Positions 18,156-27,007 of a stretch of DNA of 64,000 nucleotides are shown here, piece after piece. A program made the translations under genes and the position numbers. Position 1 is the first letter of the stretch, and the number at the start of each line of letters is the position of its first letter. The notes below the pieces were generated by a model. That model had not been told where the DNA came from and did no database searches. It saw nothing but the letters and a program-made list of their open reading frames with translations. The DNA is from Bacteroidales bacterium UBA3743 (GTDB lineage: Bacteria; Bacteroidota; Bacteroidia; Bacteroidales; Paludibacteraceae): contig DFGT01000007.1 of NCBI GenBank assembly GCA_002371265.1, positions 1 through 64,000 of the forward strand, in the 5' to 3' direction.

Positions 18156-20015
18156 TTATTTATTTGATATGATTCTCGCTATAAGATTCGACGGTACGGT
18201 CGTGCGAGGGATTTTCATTTTAAACCATCTGCTCAGTGGAAAATCAAGTCCGATGCCATGCATATAGTTGTAGGTTGCGAAACGGAGTCCCTCACCCATT
18301 TTCTCACTGTCATAGTCGATTTCCTCTTCAAATGGGATTTCATTGTTGCAGAATGAATTGCACGCACATTTTGCCTTGTCCACACCAAAATCCTTTGGAT
18401 TCTGTCCGCTTGGGCTGTGCACCGTCATCGCATAACGATGCCAAAACGCGGAATGCACCAACCCATTTGCAAAGAGTTGTCGCACCACCTCAAGTGCATC
18501 TATACACTCCTGGAATGTCTCAGTCGGGAATCCATACATAAGATATGTGTGCACCATGATTCCTGCATCTGTGAGATGTTTGCAAGCCAATGTTGTCTGC
18601 TCTATCGTCACTCCCTTACGCATCAGTTTGAGAAGACGGTCGCTCGCCACCTCAAGTCCTCCGCTGGCTGCGATCATTCCGCTTTCGGAAAGCAGCTCAC
18701 ACAATTCAGCTGTATAAGTCTTGTCGAAACGGATATTTCCCCAATAGCTGACGACCATTTTTCTACGCTTTATCTCCAAAGCCACCTCCTTGAGCAGACG
18801 TGGGGGCATAGCCTCATCCGTGAAATGGAAGCCACTCTCGCCAGTCTGATTCATCACACTTTCCATACGGTCGACGACGATATCCGCGCTCGGAGCGTCG
18901 TACCGTCGGATATAGTCGAGCGTGACGTCGCAGAAAGCACACTTCGCCCAATAGCAGCCGTGAGCCATCACCAATTTGTTCCAGCGTCCGCTCTGCCAAA
19001 GCGTGTGCATCGGGTTGCTTCCCTCCGTCGTGGAGATATAGAGATCAAGTTTTAGTCCACTGAAATCAGGGATGCCAGTGTCTGCAAATCTCACATTTTC
19101 AGAATAATTGCCACTGTAAACGATCTTTTTTCTGTCGGCATCAAGATGGTAAGTTCTGACCAGTTTATCCGCATCTGTTTTCCCCTCAAGATATTCGCAA
19201 AGACGTTTGAGTGGCAACTCACCGTCGTCAAGAGTAAGATAGTCGACGTAGCTGAAAAATCTGGCATCGGAAATTTGGCGAAGCTCCGTATTTGGATAGC
19301 CGCCACCAGCAGTCACCGCCACTCCTGGATAGTTTTGCTTGATATGTTGGGCACAACGTAGAGCCGCATACAAGCATCCAGGGAACGGAATAGAAAAACC
19401 TATCAGCTGTGGCGAGCACGACTTGATTTTTTCGTCCAGCAACTGAAGCATCCACTCGTCGGTGAGCGACAAAGGAGCCTGGAGCGATTTTTCCACTTTG
19501 TCAAACTTAGGAGCGTAACTGCCGAGATGTTCCGCATAACGCACGAGGTCGAAATGAGGAGACACCATCTCACGAATATAATCAGCAACGTCTTCTATAT
19601 ATTTAGTGGCAAGATAGCGAGCCTCATCCGTTTTGCCAGCGAGGCCGAAAGCCATTTCAGTGTCGATCAGATTCTCAAAACGTGGGCCTTCAGGCAGCAA
19701 AGTGTGATTGGCGATTCTTCCGGCAATCGTATGGTCCTTTCCCCGGAGGAAACGCATCACCGTCTCCACGCAATTGATATAATCCTCACGACCGTCGAAA
19801 ATAAACTGCATCGCCTCATTCTTAGGCTTTTTCTCGCTGTGACGGAATATTTCCGTCAACCCATTTCTGCTGTAGATGCGGTCGACGAGTTCGATACCAA
19901 GATCCATCTGTTCCACCTGATGTCCGAGAGTTTTCAAGAAACCCTTCAGCACCATAGTCGCAGGATACGGCGTATTGAGCTGAGTCAGTGGCGGTGTGAT
20001 GAGGAGAATTTTCAT
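18156..20015 (-). CDS. B12-binding-domain radical SAM protein
   Basis: A 619-residue protein. The N-terminus (MKILLITPPLTQLNTPYPA...TLGHQVEQMDLGIE) resembles the cobalamin-binding Rossmann domain of B12-dependent radical SAM enzymes, though the classical DxHxxG motif is not evident. The radical SAM cluster motif CYWAKCAFCD (CxxxCxxC) lies near residues 354-361. A glycine-rich segment (ASGGLEVASDRLL) and a TIM-barrel-like continuation follow. Substrate and product are unknown; relatives act as methyltransferases or ring-forming enzymes. It stands alone between tRNA-Lys and prs, and is transcribed with the minus strand. Confidence 0.82.
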   Translation of the reverse strand: MKILLITPPLTQLNTPYPATMVLKGFLKTLGHQVEQMDLGIELVDRIYSRNGLTEIFRHSEKKPKNEAMQFIFDGREDYINCVETVMRFLRGKDHTIAGRIANHTLLPEGPRFENLIDTEMAFGLAGKTDEARYLATKYIEDVADYIREMVSPHFDLVRYAEHLGSYAPKFDKVEKSLQAPLSLTDEWMLQLLDEKIKSCSPQLIGFSIPFPGCLYAALRCAQHIKQNYPGVAVTAGGGYPNTELRQISDARFFSYVDYLTLDDGELPLKRLCEYLEGKTDADKLVRTYHLDADRKKIVYSGNYSENVRFADTGIPDFSGLKLDLYISTTEGSNPMHTLWQSGRWNKLVMAHGCYWAKCAFCDVTLDYIRRYDAPSADIVVDRMESVMNQTGESGFHFTDEAMPPRLLKEVALEIKRRKMVVSYWGNIRFDKTYTAELCELLSESGMIAASGGLEVASDRLLKLMRKGVTIEQTTLACKHLTDAGIMVHTYLMYGFPTETFQECIDALEVVRQLFANGLVHSAFWHRYAMTVHSPSGQNPKDFGVDKAKCACNSFCNNEIPFEEEIDYDSEKMGEGLRFATYNYMHGIGLDFPLSRWFKMKIPRTTVPSNLIARIISNK

Positions 20016-20033
20016 TGCTGCGTTATTATTATT

Positions 20034-20067
20034 AAAAAAAGAGACGCGAAAAAAACATTCGCGTCCC
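20034..20067 (-). terminator. Terminator between prs and the radical SAM gene
   Basis: The stem GACGCGAA (20043-20050) pairs with TTCGCGTC (20058-20065); the plus-strand A run 20034-20040 gives a T run on the minus strand. A second hairpin (ACGCAC ATCC GTGCGT, about 20107-20124) precedes it. It probably ends the prs transcript, and the radical SAM gene would then need its own promoter in the ~20 bases left, or read-through. Confidence 0.7.
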
Positions 20068-20134
20068 CTTGTATATCATAACGATATTTCAAAACCTAAA
20101 TCTTGACACGCACATCCGTGCGTCTCTACGAGTA

Positions 20135-21070
20135 TTAAACAAGGTAATTTTCGCTGATTGACTCATTGTCTAGCACACGGCGGATAGTGTCGGCAAACAA
20201 AGGAGCGACGCTCAACGCCTTAGCCTTCTTGCAAGACTTGTTGAATGGGATAGAGTTAGTGAAGATCAACTCCTCCAAGCTTGATTCCATAACGCGAGTA
20301 GACGCAGGATCACTCATCACTGGGTGAGTAACGATAGCGCGCACACTCTTAGCACCGCCGTTAGCCATAAGGTCAGCAGCCTTTGTAAGAGTACCGGCAG
20401 TATCCACCATATCGTCGAGGATGATCACGTTTCTATCCTTAACATCACCGATGATAGTCATCTCGCTGACAACGTTAGCCTTCTCACGGCTCTTGTGGCA
20501 AAGCACCATTGGCACACCAAGATACTTAGCGTAAGAGTTGGCTCTCTTACTACCACCAACATCTGGAGACGCGATTGTCAAGTTTTCAATCTTCATGCTC
20601 TGGATGTAAGGCAAGAAGATAGAAGATGCGTATAGATGGTCAACTGGGATATTGAAGAAACCTTGGATCTGATCTGCGTGAAGGTCCATAGTGATAAGAC
20701 GATCAATACCAGCTGTAGCAAGCATATCAGCAACAAGCTTTGCACCGATAGCAACTCTTGGCTTATCTTTTCTGTCCTGACGTGCCCAACCGAAGTAAGG
20801 GATTACAGCAACAATCTTATAAGCAGAAGCACGCTTAGCAGCGTCTACCATAAGAAGAAGCTCCATCAAATTGTCGGCATTTGGGAATGTAGACTGAACG
20901 ATAAACACATAGTTACCACGAATACTCTCTTCGTAGCTTACTCCAAATTCACCGTCAGCGAAGTGCTGCACATTGCACTTACCAAGCGGACAACCCAACT
21001 GCGCGCAAATCTCCTCTGCCAAATATTTGCTATTAGTACCAGAGAAAACTTTAAAAGGTCTGTTCTCCAT
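20135..21070 (-). CDS. prs: Ribose-phosphate pyrophosphokinase
   Basis: A 311-residue PRPP synthetase (ribose 5-phosphate + ATP to PRPP), supplying nucleotide, histidine and NAD synthesis. Diagnostic segments are GTNSKYLAEEI, the metal site DLHADQIQGFF near 129-139, and the PRPP loop VIILDDMVDTAGTL near 214-227. Length is typical of class I. It has its own promoter region to the right (see 21103-21110). Confidence 0.97.
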   Translation of the reverse strand: MENRPFKVFSGTNSKYLAEEICAQLGCPLGKCNVQHFADGEFGVSYEESIRGNYVFIVQSTFPNADNLMELLLMVDAAKRASAYKIVAVIPYFGWARQDRKDKPRVAIGAKLVADMLATAGIDRLITMDLHADQIQGFFNIPVDHLYASSIFLPYIQSMKIENLTIASPDVGGSKRANSYAKYLGVPMVLCHKSREKANVVSEMTIIGDVKDRNVIILDDMVDTAGTLTKAADLMANGGAKSVRAIVTHPVMSDPASTRVMESSLEELIFTNSIPFNKSCKKAKALSVAPLFADTIRRVLDNESISENYLV

Positions 21071-21102
21071 TGTTGTTTTTTAGTTTGTTTTTGTTGTTGC
21101 CA

Positions 21103-21110
21103 CAAAATTA
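21103..21110 (-). promoter_or_regulatory. -7 box (TAATTTTG, minus strand) for prs
   Basis: Read on the minus strand the bases give TAATTTTG, a TAnnTTTG match, 33 bases before the prs ATG. The 21071-21389 gap contains only this and the divergent mscS promoter, with no gene. Confidence 0.45.
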
Positions 21111-21317
21111 CTGCTTTTTTAGATTGGATGTTCTTTTTTCCGTCACTTTTTGCGAAAAATTGTGTTTTTCAGCATAAGAATTTATCAACAAGGGGAAAAA
21201 CGAAATTGTGGATAAAAGATGTTTCATTATATAATTTCTAGCCACACCCAATATTACACTTTTTCAGCCGGATAGTACTCATTCAACGGAGAAACATCCA
21301 AAATCCCCAAAATTCAC

Positions 21318-21325
21318 TACCTTTG
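21318..21325 (+). promoter_or_regulatory. -7 box (TACCTTTG) for mscS
   Basis: TACCTTTG matches the Bacteroidetes -7 consensus and lies 65 bases before the mscS ATG, implying a ~50-60 base leader. Confidence 0.45.
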
Positions 21326-21389
21326 CACTAAGAAGTTGAAAATTTAGTGATAGAATAAGATCTGATAAATCAAAAAAGAAAATTATATA

Positions 21390-22439
21390 ATGAGTATTTT
21401 CGACACGACGATTTACGGCAACACATTGCATCAATGGTGTGTCGCCCTTTTATACCTGATCGGTGCTTTTACCATTGCCAAAACGACATTCTGGTTCATC
21501 AGAAAATTCGTGAAAAGATTGGCAAGCAAGACTAAGACTCGCCTCGACGATATCCTTGTCAATATGTTTGAGGAGCCTTTCGTGTTTGCCATTGTTCTGT
21601 TTGGCAGCTACCTCGCAATCAATCATCTGACTTTGCCTGATGTCATCACCGCATGGGCTTCCAAAATTTACACGTTCCTTGTCATCATCAACGTCACTTG
21701 GTTTATCGCACGTACTGTCACTTCCCTTATGGACAACTATCTGCGTCCAAAGATGCAGCAGTCGAACTCGATGGACAAACAGGTATACCCAATCCTGTAC
21801 AAAATGATGGCTTCTATCATTTGGGGTATTGGCGTCGTCATGGCTCTCAACAATGCCGGATACGACATCACGGCTATGATTGCCGGACTTGGAATCGGTG
21901 GTTTGGCTCTTGCCATGGCAGCCCAGGATTCCGTCTCCAATTTCTTCGGCGGCTTCACTATCTTCACAGACCATCCATTTAAAGTCGGCGACAGAATCAC
22001 TATCAACGGATATTCCGGCACCGTCTACGAAATCGGAATGCGTTCGTTCCGCCTGAAAACTCTTGAAGGCACTGAAATCGTGATTCCAAACTCTCAGGTG
22101 ACAAACAGTATCATCGAAAACATTTCAAGAGCGCCAGCTAAGAAGATAGTCCTTGAATTGGGATTGACTTACGACACTCCTCCTGCAAAAATGCAAGAGG
22201 CTCAAAAAATATTGAAAGAAATCGCAAAAGATAATGTCGACGTGAATGACGATTACGCGACGTACTTCCTTACATTCGGTGACTTTTCTCTCGGCATCCG
22301 TTTCATCTACTACATCAGAAAAGATGCCGACAAACTGCAGGTGCAGAACGACATGAATATGGAAATCCTCCGCAGATTCAATGATGCTGGTCTGGATTTC
22401 GCATTCCCGTCGCAGACGATCTATATGGGGAATGCATAA
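21390..22439 (+). CDS. Small-conductance mechanosensitive channel (MscS family)
   Basis: A 349-residue inner-membrane channel that opens under turgor stress. Several hydrophobic segments occupy residues about 10-180. The pore-lining TM3 is visible as GLGIGGLALAMAAQDSVSNFFGG (about 166-189), followed by the MscS beta domain (HPFKVGDRITINGYSGTVYEIGMRSFRLKTLEGTEIVIPNS) and an alpha/beta C-terminal cytoplasmic part. It is longer than E. coli MscS (286), with extra N-terminal membrane segments. It is monocistronic and convergent with the following cassette. Confidence 0.95.
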   Translation: MSIFDTTIYGNTLHQWCVALLYLIGAFTIAKTTFWFIRKFVKRLASKTKTRLDDILVNMFEEPFVFAIVLFGSYLAINHLTLPDVITAWASKIYTFLVIINVTWFIARTVTSLMDNYLRPKMQQSNSMDKQVYPILYKMMASIIWGIGVVMALNNAGYDITAMIAGLGIGGLALAMAAQDSVSNFFGGFTIFTDHPFKVGDRITINGYSGTVYEIGMRSFRLKTLEGTEIVIPNSQVTNSIIENISRAPAKKIVLELGLTYDTPPAKMQEAQKILKEIAKDNVDVNDDYATYFLTFGDFSLGIRFIYYIRKDADKLQVQNDMNMEILRRFNDAGLDFAFPSQTIYMGNA

Positions 22440-22469
22440 TTAGAAGTCATCCAGCCAAACAATTATGAA
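22439..22469. repeat. Left ~30 bp direct repeat flanking the membrane cassette
   Basis: ATTAGAAGTCATCCAGCC and ACAATTATGAA here match, with about four differences, the sequence at 24399-24428. The pair brackets the three-gene cassette at 22539-24254. This could be a duplicated insertion target, but part of the sequence resembles the dispersed 'cataattcgtaatg' repeats. Confidence 0.55.
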
Positions 22470-22538
22470 ATTTTAGAGGAGAAAAAATATTAACCCGTTA
22501 TCGAAAAATGGTGGATTTCTATAATTATCTTCATTATG

Positions 22539-22826
22539 TCACAAAACGTTTTCTTTATAGTACTCAATAATATCTGTTCCTGATTTGACAAATTGTTCAC
22601 GTTTTTTTATTTCATTACGGATTGCCCACTTTTCCTTAAAATACCAAAACTTCAATTCCTCTTTTTCTTTTTTTAACTTTTTAATTTCTAGTTTCTGTAA
22701 GTCAAGAATTTGCTTTAACGCCTCAATTTGTTCTCTTAATTTTCGATTTTCTACACCTTGGTAAACATTAGCTCCAACAGACGCAACAAGGCTAGCAACT
22801 AATGCAGTAGTAACTAGTAAACTCAT
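22539..22826 (-). CDS. Small membrane-anchored coiled-coil protein, unknown function
   Basis: A 95-residue protein with an N-terminal hydrophobic segment (SLLVTTALVASLVASVGANVY), then a long charged helix (about 25-70) with heptad-like leucine and lysine spacing (LREQIEALKQILDLQKLEIKKL), so probably an anchored coiled coil. I do not recognise a family. The start is set by a strong GGAGGTG seven bases before ATG, formed by the end of the upstream gene (its stop is 4 bases away); such Shine-Dalgarno use is unusual for this genome. It is co-transcribed with the 396-residue gene. Confidence 0.6.
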   Translation of the reverse strand: MSLLVTTALVASLVASVGANVYQGVENRKLREQIEALKQILDLQKLEIKKLKKEKEELKFWYFKEKWAIRNEIKKREQFVKSGTDIIEYYKENVL

Positions 22827-22829
22827 TTT

Positions 22830-24020
22830 TTACACCTCCATTTTTTTACAAAATTCTTCAAACTCTTCATCCAGTTCAGCTTGTATGACTTCATGACTTT
22901 TTATTGTATAATCTTTTTGCTCATACTCTTTCAAAAGTGATTCTATTTCTTTTCCGTTTTGTTTAATTCGGGCATGTTCATTCCTTAAATACTTAATAGT
23001 ATGTCTGATAGTATTAGCCATAGCAGGCCAATTCAACCTTAATAAATTATGTGGATTTTTATACCCACCATACATAAGTGCCGTCGAAATTGCATTTTCA
23101 GTCACAATCATTGTGTTTGCCACAAGTAGCATTGGTTGATACTTCAAATTGCTTCCTATTCTAATATTAATTTTACCTGTTTTGGAATAGTTATCATATA
23201 TGGCCCAAGCATGAATAATAATACTTACCAACAATGATGGTATAGATTGATACAAAAATGTTCTGAAATTGAACAACTGGCCACGATATGCAGCAGCTAA
23301 TGTATCTCTTGCCTCTTGTGAACCAAATTGCATAACAAATGTAGATCCTGGATATGGAATTCCTTGTTTATTACATAAGTCAGAAACCATATGTGCAACA
23401 TAAGATACCACTGCAAATATCGGATTGTCTATTCCTTCTCCAAATGTCGTTTTTATAGCATTACCTGCAATATCGACACCTGAATACATTCCTGTAATCA
23501 TCTGACAAATACCTTCGATAAAACGTAACGGATCATGTCCATAAGAGAATTGCTCATGTATACTTTTCAATCCCGGCATGTCAAAATCCTGAAAATCAAT
23601 AGGTGCACTATTCCCATTTCGGAATTTGTTTGAAAACGAATCAAGTGTTTCTTGTAAGCTTTTGGTATCTTTAGAACTTAAAATATTCTTTAACTCATTA
23701 TCTAATGGCTTAAGTAAATCTGTTTTTGTGATAATAAAATCGGCAATAGAACCTACTATACCAGCAATAATTACAGCTACCCAATCCTCTTTTTTCCAAC
23801 GCTCATCATAGAAATCAATATCCAGAGTGTTGAGCATATCAAACACACAATCAAAGTCATCTCGTGTTTTATATTTAACAAACTCTTCTATATCAAAAGG
23901 AGAGGTATAGGATTCTCCTCTCATAGAAGCGAATTCCTTTTTAAGATCTTCAATATTTATTATTGATTCAACAATATCATTTTTGAGTTTTTTGACTTCG
24001 TCAGAATCATAATGTAACAT
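22830..24020 (-). CDS. Unrecognised 396-residue membrane-associated protein
   Basis: I do not recognise a family. The N-terminal ~75 residues are charged and helical (DSDEVKKLKNDIVESIINIEDLKKEF). A hydrophobic segment near 80-100 (WVAVIIAGIVGSIADFII) begins the membrane part. Further apolar stretches are near 200-215 (IFAVVSYVAHMV) and 258-275 (SLLVSIIIHAWAIY). The C-terminal ~60 residues are again charged and helical (ESLLKEYEQKDYTIKSHE). It is AT-rich compared with neighbours. It sits in a three-gene minus-strand cassette between direct repeats. A defence or toxin role is conceivable from architecture and context, but is not shown. Confidence 0.6.
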   Translation of the reverse strand: MLHYDSDEVKKLKNDIVESIINIEDLKKEFASMRGESYTSPFDIEEFVKYKTRDDFDCVFDMLNTLDIDFYDERWKKEDWVAVIIAGIVGSIADFIITKTDLLKPLDNELKNILSSKDTKSLQETLDSFSNKFRNGNSAPIDFQDFDMPGLKSIHEQFSYGHDPLRFIEGICQMITGMYSGVDIAGNAIKTTFGEGIDNPIFAVVSYVAHMVSDLCNKQGIPYPGSTFVMQFGSQEARDTLAAAYRGQLFNFRTFLYQSIPSLLVSIIIHAWAIYDNYSKTGKINIRIGSNLKYQPMLLVANTMIVTENAISTALMYGGYKNPHNLLRLNWPAMANTIRHTIKYLRNEHARIKQNGKEIESLLKEYEQKDYTIKSHEVIQAELDEEFEEFCKKMEV

Positions 24021-24041
24021 AGTACCTCAAAATAAAATATA

Positions 24042-24254
24042 TTAAAAATCAGCTAATAACACATTCCAAAATATGTTATTTATATTTGCCAACCAAGCCA
24101 CAATCACAATTAAAGCTAATAAATTTGGCATCAAAGTTACACTTTTTTTCCTAAGGACAATAAAATAAATAATAAAAATAAAGCCTAGAGTCAAGGAGCT
24201 AGTGCAATATAAAAAGTTGAAGAAGCAACAAATAGGGGGGGGGGGAAACGTCAA
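24042..24254 (-). CDS. Possible 70-residue membrane peptide starting at a homopolymer tract
   Basis: A frame beginning at TTG (24254) runs straight into the poly-C (plus-strand G11) tract and encodes MTFPPPP, then a strongly hydrophobic peptide with two likely membrane helices (SSLTLGFIFIIYFIVL and LLALIVIVAWLANI). An initiation site inside or after the tract cannot be excluded; no ATG lies near it. It stands 21 bases upstream of the 396-residue gene on the same strand. It may be real, with tract length deciding the reading frame, or may be spurious. Confidence 0.35.
   Translation of the reverse strand: MTFPPPPICCFFNFLYCTSSLTLGFIFIIYFIVLRKKSVTLMPNLLALIVIVAWLANINNIFWNVLLADF
24235..24245. repeat. 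Homopolymeric G11 tract
   Basis: Eleven consecutive G residues on the plus strand (C on the coding strand of the small membrane peptide) in an otherwise AT-rich region. Such tracts slip during replication and commonly cause phase variation. No other G or C run of this length caught my eye in the window. Confidence 0.9.
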
Positions 24255-24398
24255 AGTTGATTTTACCTAAGTCTATCGTTATGAAGAAAGTGAACTTTCT
24301 ATCGGAGATGGAGGATATATCTGTATCCTTAGAAATACTGTCTGATAAGTGTTGGTATTTTCAGCATAAAAAAACAAAATTTAGACCCATAAAGCGTC

Positions 24399-24428
24399 AT
24401 TAGATGTCATCCACCCGACAATTATGAA
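24399..24428. repeat. Right ~30 bp direct repeat flanking the membrane cassette
   Basis: ATTAGATGTCATCCACCC and GACAATTATGAA match the copy at 22439-22469 in the same orientation. The intervening ~1.93 kb contains the unrecognised membrane genes and the G11 tract. Confidence 0.55.
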
Positions 24429-25400
24429 TTACGCATTTTTCTCATCACGTCTGGCGAACAAGTTTGCCAAAATCGTGCCTGATATGGAATGCCATACACA
24501 TGAAATGGCACATGGCACGATGCTCAACGGATTTGTTGCCATGAAGAATGTCGACGACAAGACAGTGGCAAGTCCGGCATTCTGCATTCCAATCTCGATA
24601 GAGACGGTGCGTTTCTTGGCTGTGGAGAATTTGAAAAACGTTCCTACCAAATAGCCGAGTATGTATCCTAATGTGTTGTGGCAGAACACTACCGAACATG
24701 TCAGCAACAACAGTTCAAATCCTCCGTTGATAATATGTGGGTGTACGGCGGAAATCACTCCTCCCACAATACAAGCCAATCCCAACACTGAAAACAACGG
24801 CATCGTCTTCTTCGTCTCCTCAAATTTCTCATTTCCACCGTAGAAATGGTTGACTGCAAAACCAATCGCAACTGGAAGGATAGTGACGTACAGAATATTA
24901 AGGAACATGCTTGGAGCATCCACGTCTACCCTCTCTCCTGCCAATGCAAGCACCAAGAATGGAGTGGCGACGGGAGCCAACAACGTAGAAACCGTAGTCA
25001 TACCGACTGAGAACGCGACGTCGCCCTTGCACAGATAACTCATGATATTTGACGAGACACCACCCGGACAACATCCCACAAGTATGATTCCGATGGCAAG
25101 CTGATTATCCAATCCGAACAGTTTGCAAAGCGAGTAGGCAATCAACGGCATGATTGTGAATTGCGCGCACGTTCCTATCAGGATGTCAAGCGGACGTGAC
25201 AGAAGAATCTTGAAATCGTTGAGCGACAATGTCAACCCCATCGTCAACATGATGAATCCAAGAATCAAAGTTTGAGTGAGGCCTTTGACCCACGAGAACA
25301 AATCGGGAAAGAAAATCGTGATGACGGCAATTGCGATGATGAATGCCGACGTGTGTTTCGTCATAAAGTTGACGAACGAATTGAATACTTTGTTTTCCAT
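24429..25400 (-). CDS. Bile acid:sodium symporter family (BASS) transporter
   Basis: A 323-residue inner-membrane protein with about ten hydrophobic segments. The family hallmark GIILVGCCPGGVSSNIMSYLCKGD (read in two parts, about 104-127) matches the conserved 'CCPGG..SN' crossover motif of SBF/BASS transporters. The N-terminus MENKVFNSFVNFMTKHTSAF leads into the first helix. Physiological substrates in bacteria range from bile acids to pantoate and other organic anions and cannot be told from the sequence. Its ATG overlaps the stop of the acyltransferase gene by one base, so the pair is coupled. Confidence 0.93.
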   Translation of the reverse strand: MENKVFNSFVNFMTKHTSAFIIAIAVITIFFPDLFSWVKGLTQTLILGFIMLTMGLTLSLNDFKILLSRPLDILIGTCAQFTIMPLIAYSLCKLFGLDNQLAIGIILVGCCPGGVSSNIMSYLCKGDVAFSVGMTTVSTLLAPVATPFLVLALAGERVDVDAPSMFLNILYVTILPVAIGFAVNHFYGGNEKFEETKKTMPLFSVLGLACIVGGVISAVHPHIINGGFELLLLTCSVVFCHNTLGYILGYLVGTFFKFSTAKKRTVSIEIGMQNAGLATVLSSTFFMATNPLSIVPCAISCVWHSISGTILANLFARRDEKNA

Positions 25401-26416
25401 TATCTTATTTTTTTCTCAACACATTGATAAGCCACTATGCTGAACAACGCTATAAAAATCAGACAGACCACCGTCATCATCGGTGCACTAAGCTCTCCTC
25501 CCCACAATCTCAAAGCGAAGTTGAATCCTACAGCATGAAGGAGATAGACGGAATAACTATAGTTGCCGACCACGGTGATTGGCCGCCAAGCCACACACAT
25601 TCGGTTGAAGCCTATAAACAGGATTGTGCCGACACTATATGTAAGGAAGTAGCGGTACCACGTCTCCTGATGCTCCGTCGCAAAATTATAGGCGAGCAGA
25701 GTGATCGGAAGCAGTGCGATTATAAATGTCACGTAGAGATACCACTGCGTCTTTCTTGAAAAAATTCCGTCGTCGCACATTCTTGTGTAATAGCCAAGCA
25801 GCGACGTGATTGTCAGCAAAGGAAGCGCGACAGGCAGTTTCACATGGGCATAGCCACGTGCGGCAGCCATAAGGATTGTTGAGACAACAACAGCGATGAA
25901 CAATCCAATCACTGTTTTCTCATTATCCAATCGTTTTCTGAAGACGGTGAACATCGCGCAAATCAGCAGTTCGATCGGCAATGTCCAGTAGCAGCCAAGG
26001 ATATCCTGTTGACGGAAAAACATCTGCAACATAGTGAAGTTTGCGGCAATCGCTTTCCACGAGAATGTGTCTTTCAGTATATGGATTCCCTCTGATGAGA
26101 ATACAGTGCCAAGGAACGCTATAGCACAGATGATTGAGAACCAATATGTGGGATACAGACGTTTGAAACGTCCCCACCAAAAGTCTTTGGGAGACTTTCT
26201 CTTAACACTCACGACAAAATAGCCACACAGGAAAAAGAATATGCTCACACCGATTTTACCAGCGTCGAGGAAATCCACCGTCATGAAACTGCAAAAGGAG
26301 TTTTCCACCCCGGACACCTCCTGAATAGCAAGCCACAGATGGCAGAACACCACCAAAAGTGCTCCGACACCTCTCAACGACTGTGCCCACTCCAATTTTT
26401 TCTTTTCTGCCGCCAT
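25400..26416 (-). CDS. Acyltransferase family 3 (OafA/NodX-like) membrane protein
   Basis: A 338-residue integral membrane acyltransferase of the AT3 fold. The N-terminal signature AQSLRGVGALLVVFCHLW contains the conserved R-x-x-A/G pattern and the catalytic-type histidine. The KIGVSIFFFLCGYFVV segment and a ladder of ~10 helices follow, with the usual DFWWGRFKRLYPTYW loop (R-x-x-R-x-x-P). Such proteins O-acetylate cell-surface glycans or other extracytoplasmic sugars. It is translationally coupled to the downstream symporter gene, whose role with it is unclear. Confidence 0.9.
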   Translation of the reverse strand: MAAEKKKLEWAQSLRGVGALLVVFCHLWLAIQEVSGVENSFCSFMTVDFLDAGKIGVSIFFFLCGYFVVSVKRKSPKDFWWGRFKRLYPTYWFSIICAIAFLGTVFSSEGIHILKDTFSWKAIAANFTMLQMFFRQQDILGCYWTLPIELLICAMFTVFRKRLDNEKTVIGLFIAVVVSTILMAAARGYAHVKLPVALPLLTITSLLGYYTRMCDDGIFSRKTQWYLYVTFIIALLPITLLAYNFATEHQETWYRYFLTYSVGTILFIGFNRMCVAWRPITVVGNYSYSVYLLHAVGFNFALRLWGGELSAPMMTVVCLIFIALFSIVAYQCVEKKIR

Positions 26417-26860
26417 TGTTTTTAATTATAATGCAAAATTAGGAATTATAAATGCGAAATGCTAAGAAGCTGCTTAAATTTAATTAAAAATTTTGGCTGT
26501 GTCCTATTTAATTAAATAAGCCATTGTATTTGAGGATTGCAAAGGGCGGAACGCCCTTGTCCTCCCCACCAGTGCGAGCCGAAGGCGAGCACATATAAAT
26601 AGAATAAGCTCATAGACTCGGAGAAAGTCTTCTATTTATAATTTCAATAATTATATGAAATATTTTCTTTTTTTGACCGCTCGTCCTTACGAACTCGCGG
26701 AGAGAAGAAATTAGGGAGTTCCGCCCTTAACAATCCTCGTAAAAAACAGTCACAAACTAGGACAGAGCCTAAAAAATTTAGCTATATAATATGAACATTG
26801 CAAAGGGTGGAATGAACCATACGACAAAAAAATCAGTCTGAATAAGTCAAAATTATAAAT
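26417..26860. repeat. Dispersed-repeat intergenic region
   Basis: No gene. It holds two inverted-related copies of a dispersed element: 'gaggattgcaaagggcggaa' then 'cgcccttgtcctcc...gtgcgagccgaaggcgagcac' (26530-26590), and 'cgctcgtccttacgaactcg...gggagttccgcccttaacaatcctcg' (26680-26740). A related copy lies near 31730-31790. A weaker 'gcaaagggtggaatga' is near 26800. The right end carries the promoter region of the first lipoprotein gene. Confidence 0.65.
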
Positions 26861-27007
26861 TTTCAAAAAAAACTTTATTGTTCCATTCTTTTGTTCTATT
26901 TTTGCAAAGTATTTTAATGCTAGACATCTCTTTTTCTATTGATTTTCGAGTTCTGTCAAAAGGAAAGGATATTTATTTAGTGAATTCTTTAACAAAAAAG
27001 TACAAAA
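26861..27007 (+). promoter_or_regulatory. Conserved ~150 bp promoter/leader, copy 1 of 3
   Basis: This block precedes each of the three lipoprotein genes (the others at about 27449-27598 and 28079-28225). Here the -7 box TATTTTTG is at 26897-26904; copy 3 has TATCTTTG at 28114-28121, and copy 2 has TATTTTTTG at 27486-27494 with one extra T. The conserved leader that follows (ctagacatctctttttctat to aacaaaaaagtacaaa) is ~100 bases and nearly identical in the copies. Confidence 0.65.

Noticed and set aside
24235..24245. G11 tract as certain phase variation
   Set aside because: The reading frame beside it is short and lacks an ATG, and homopolymer length is prone to sequencing error; kept only as a hypothesis.
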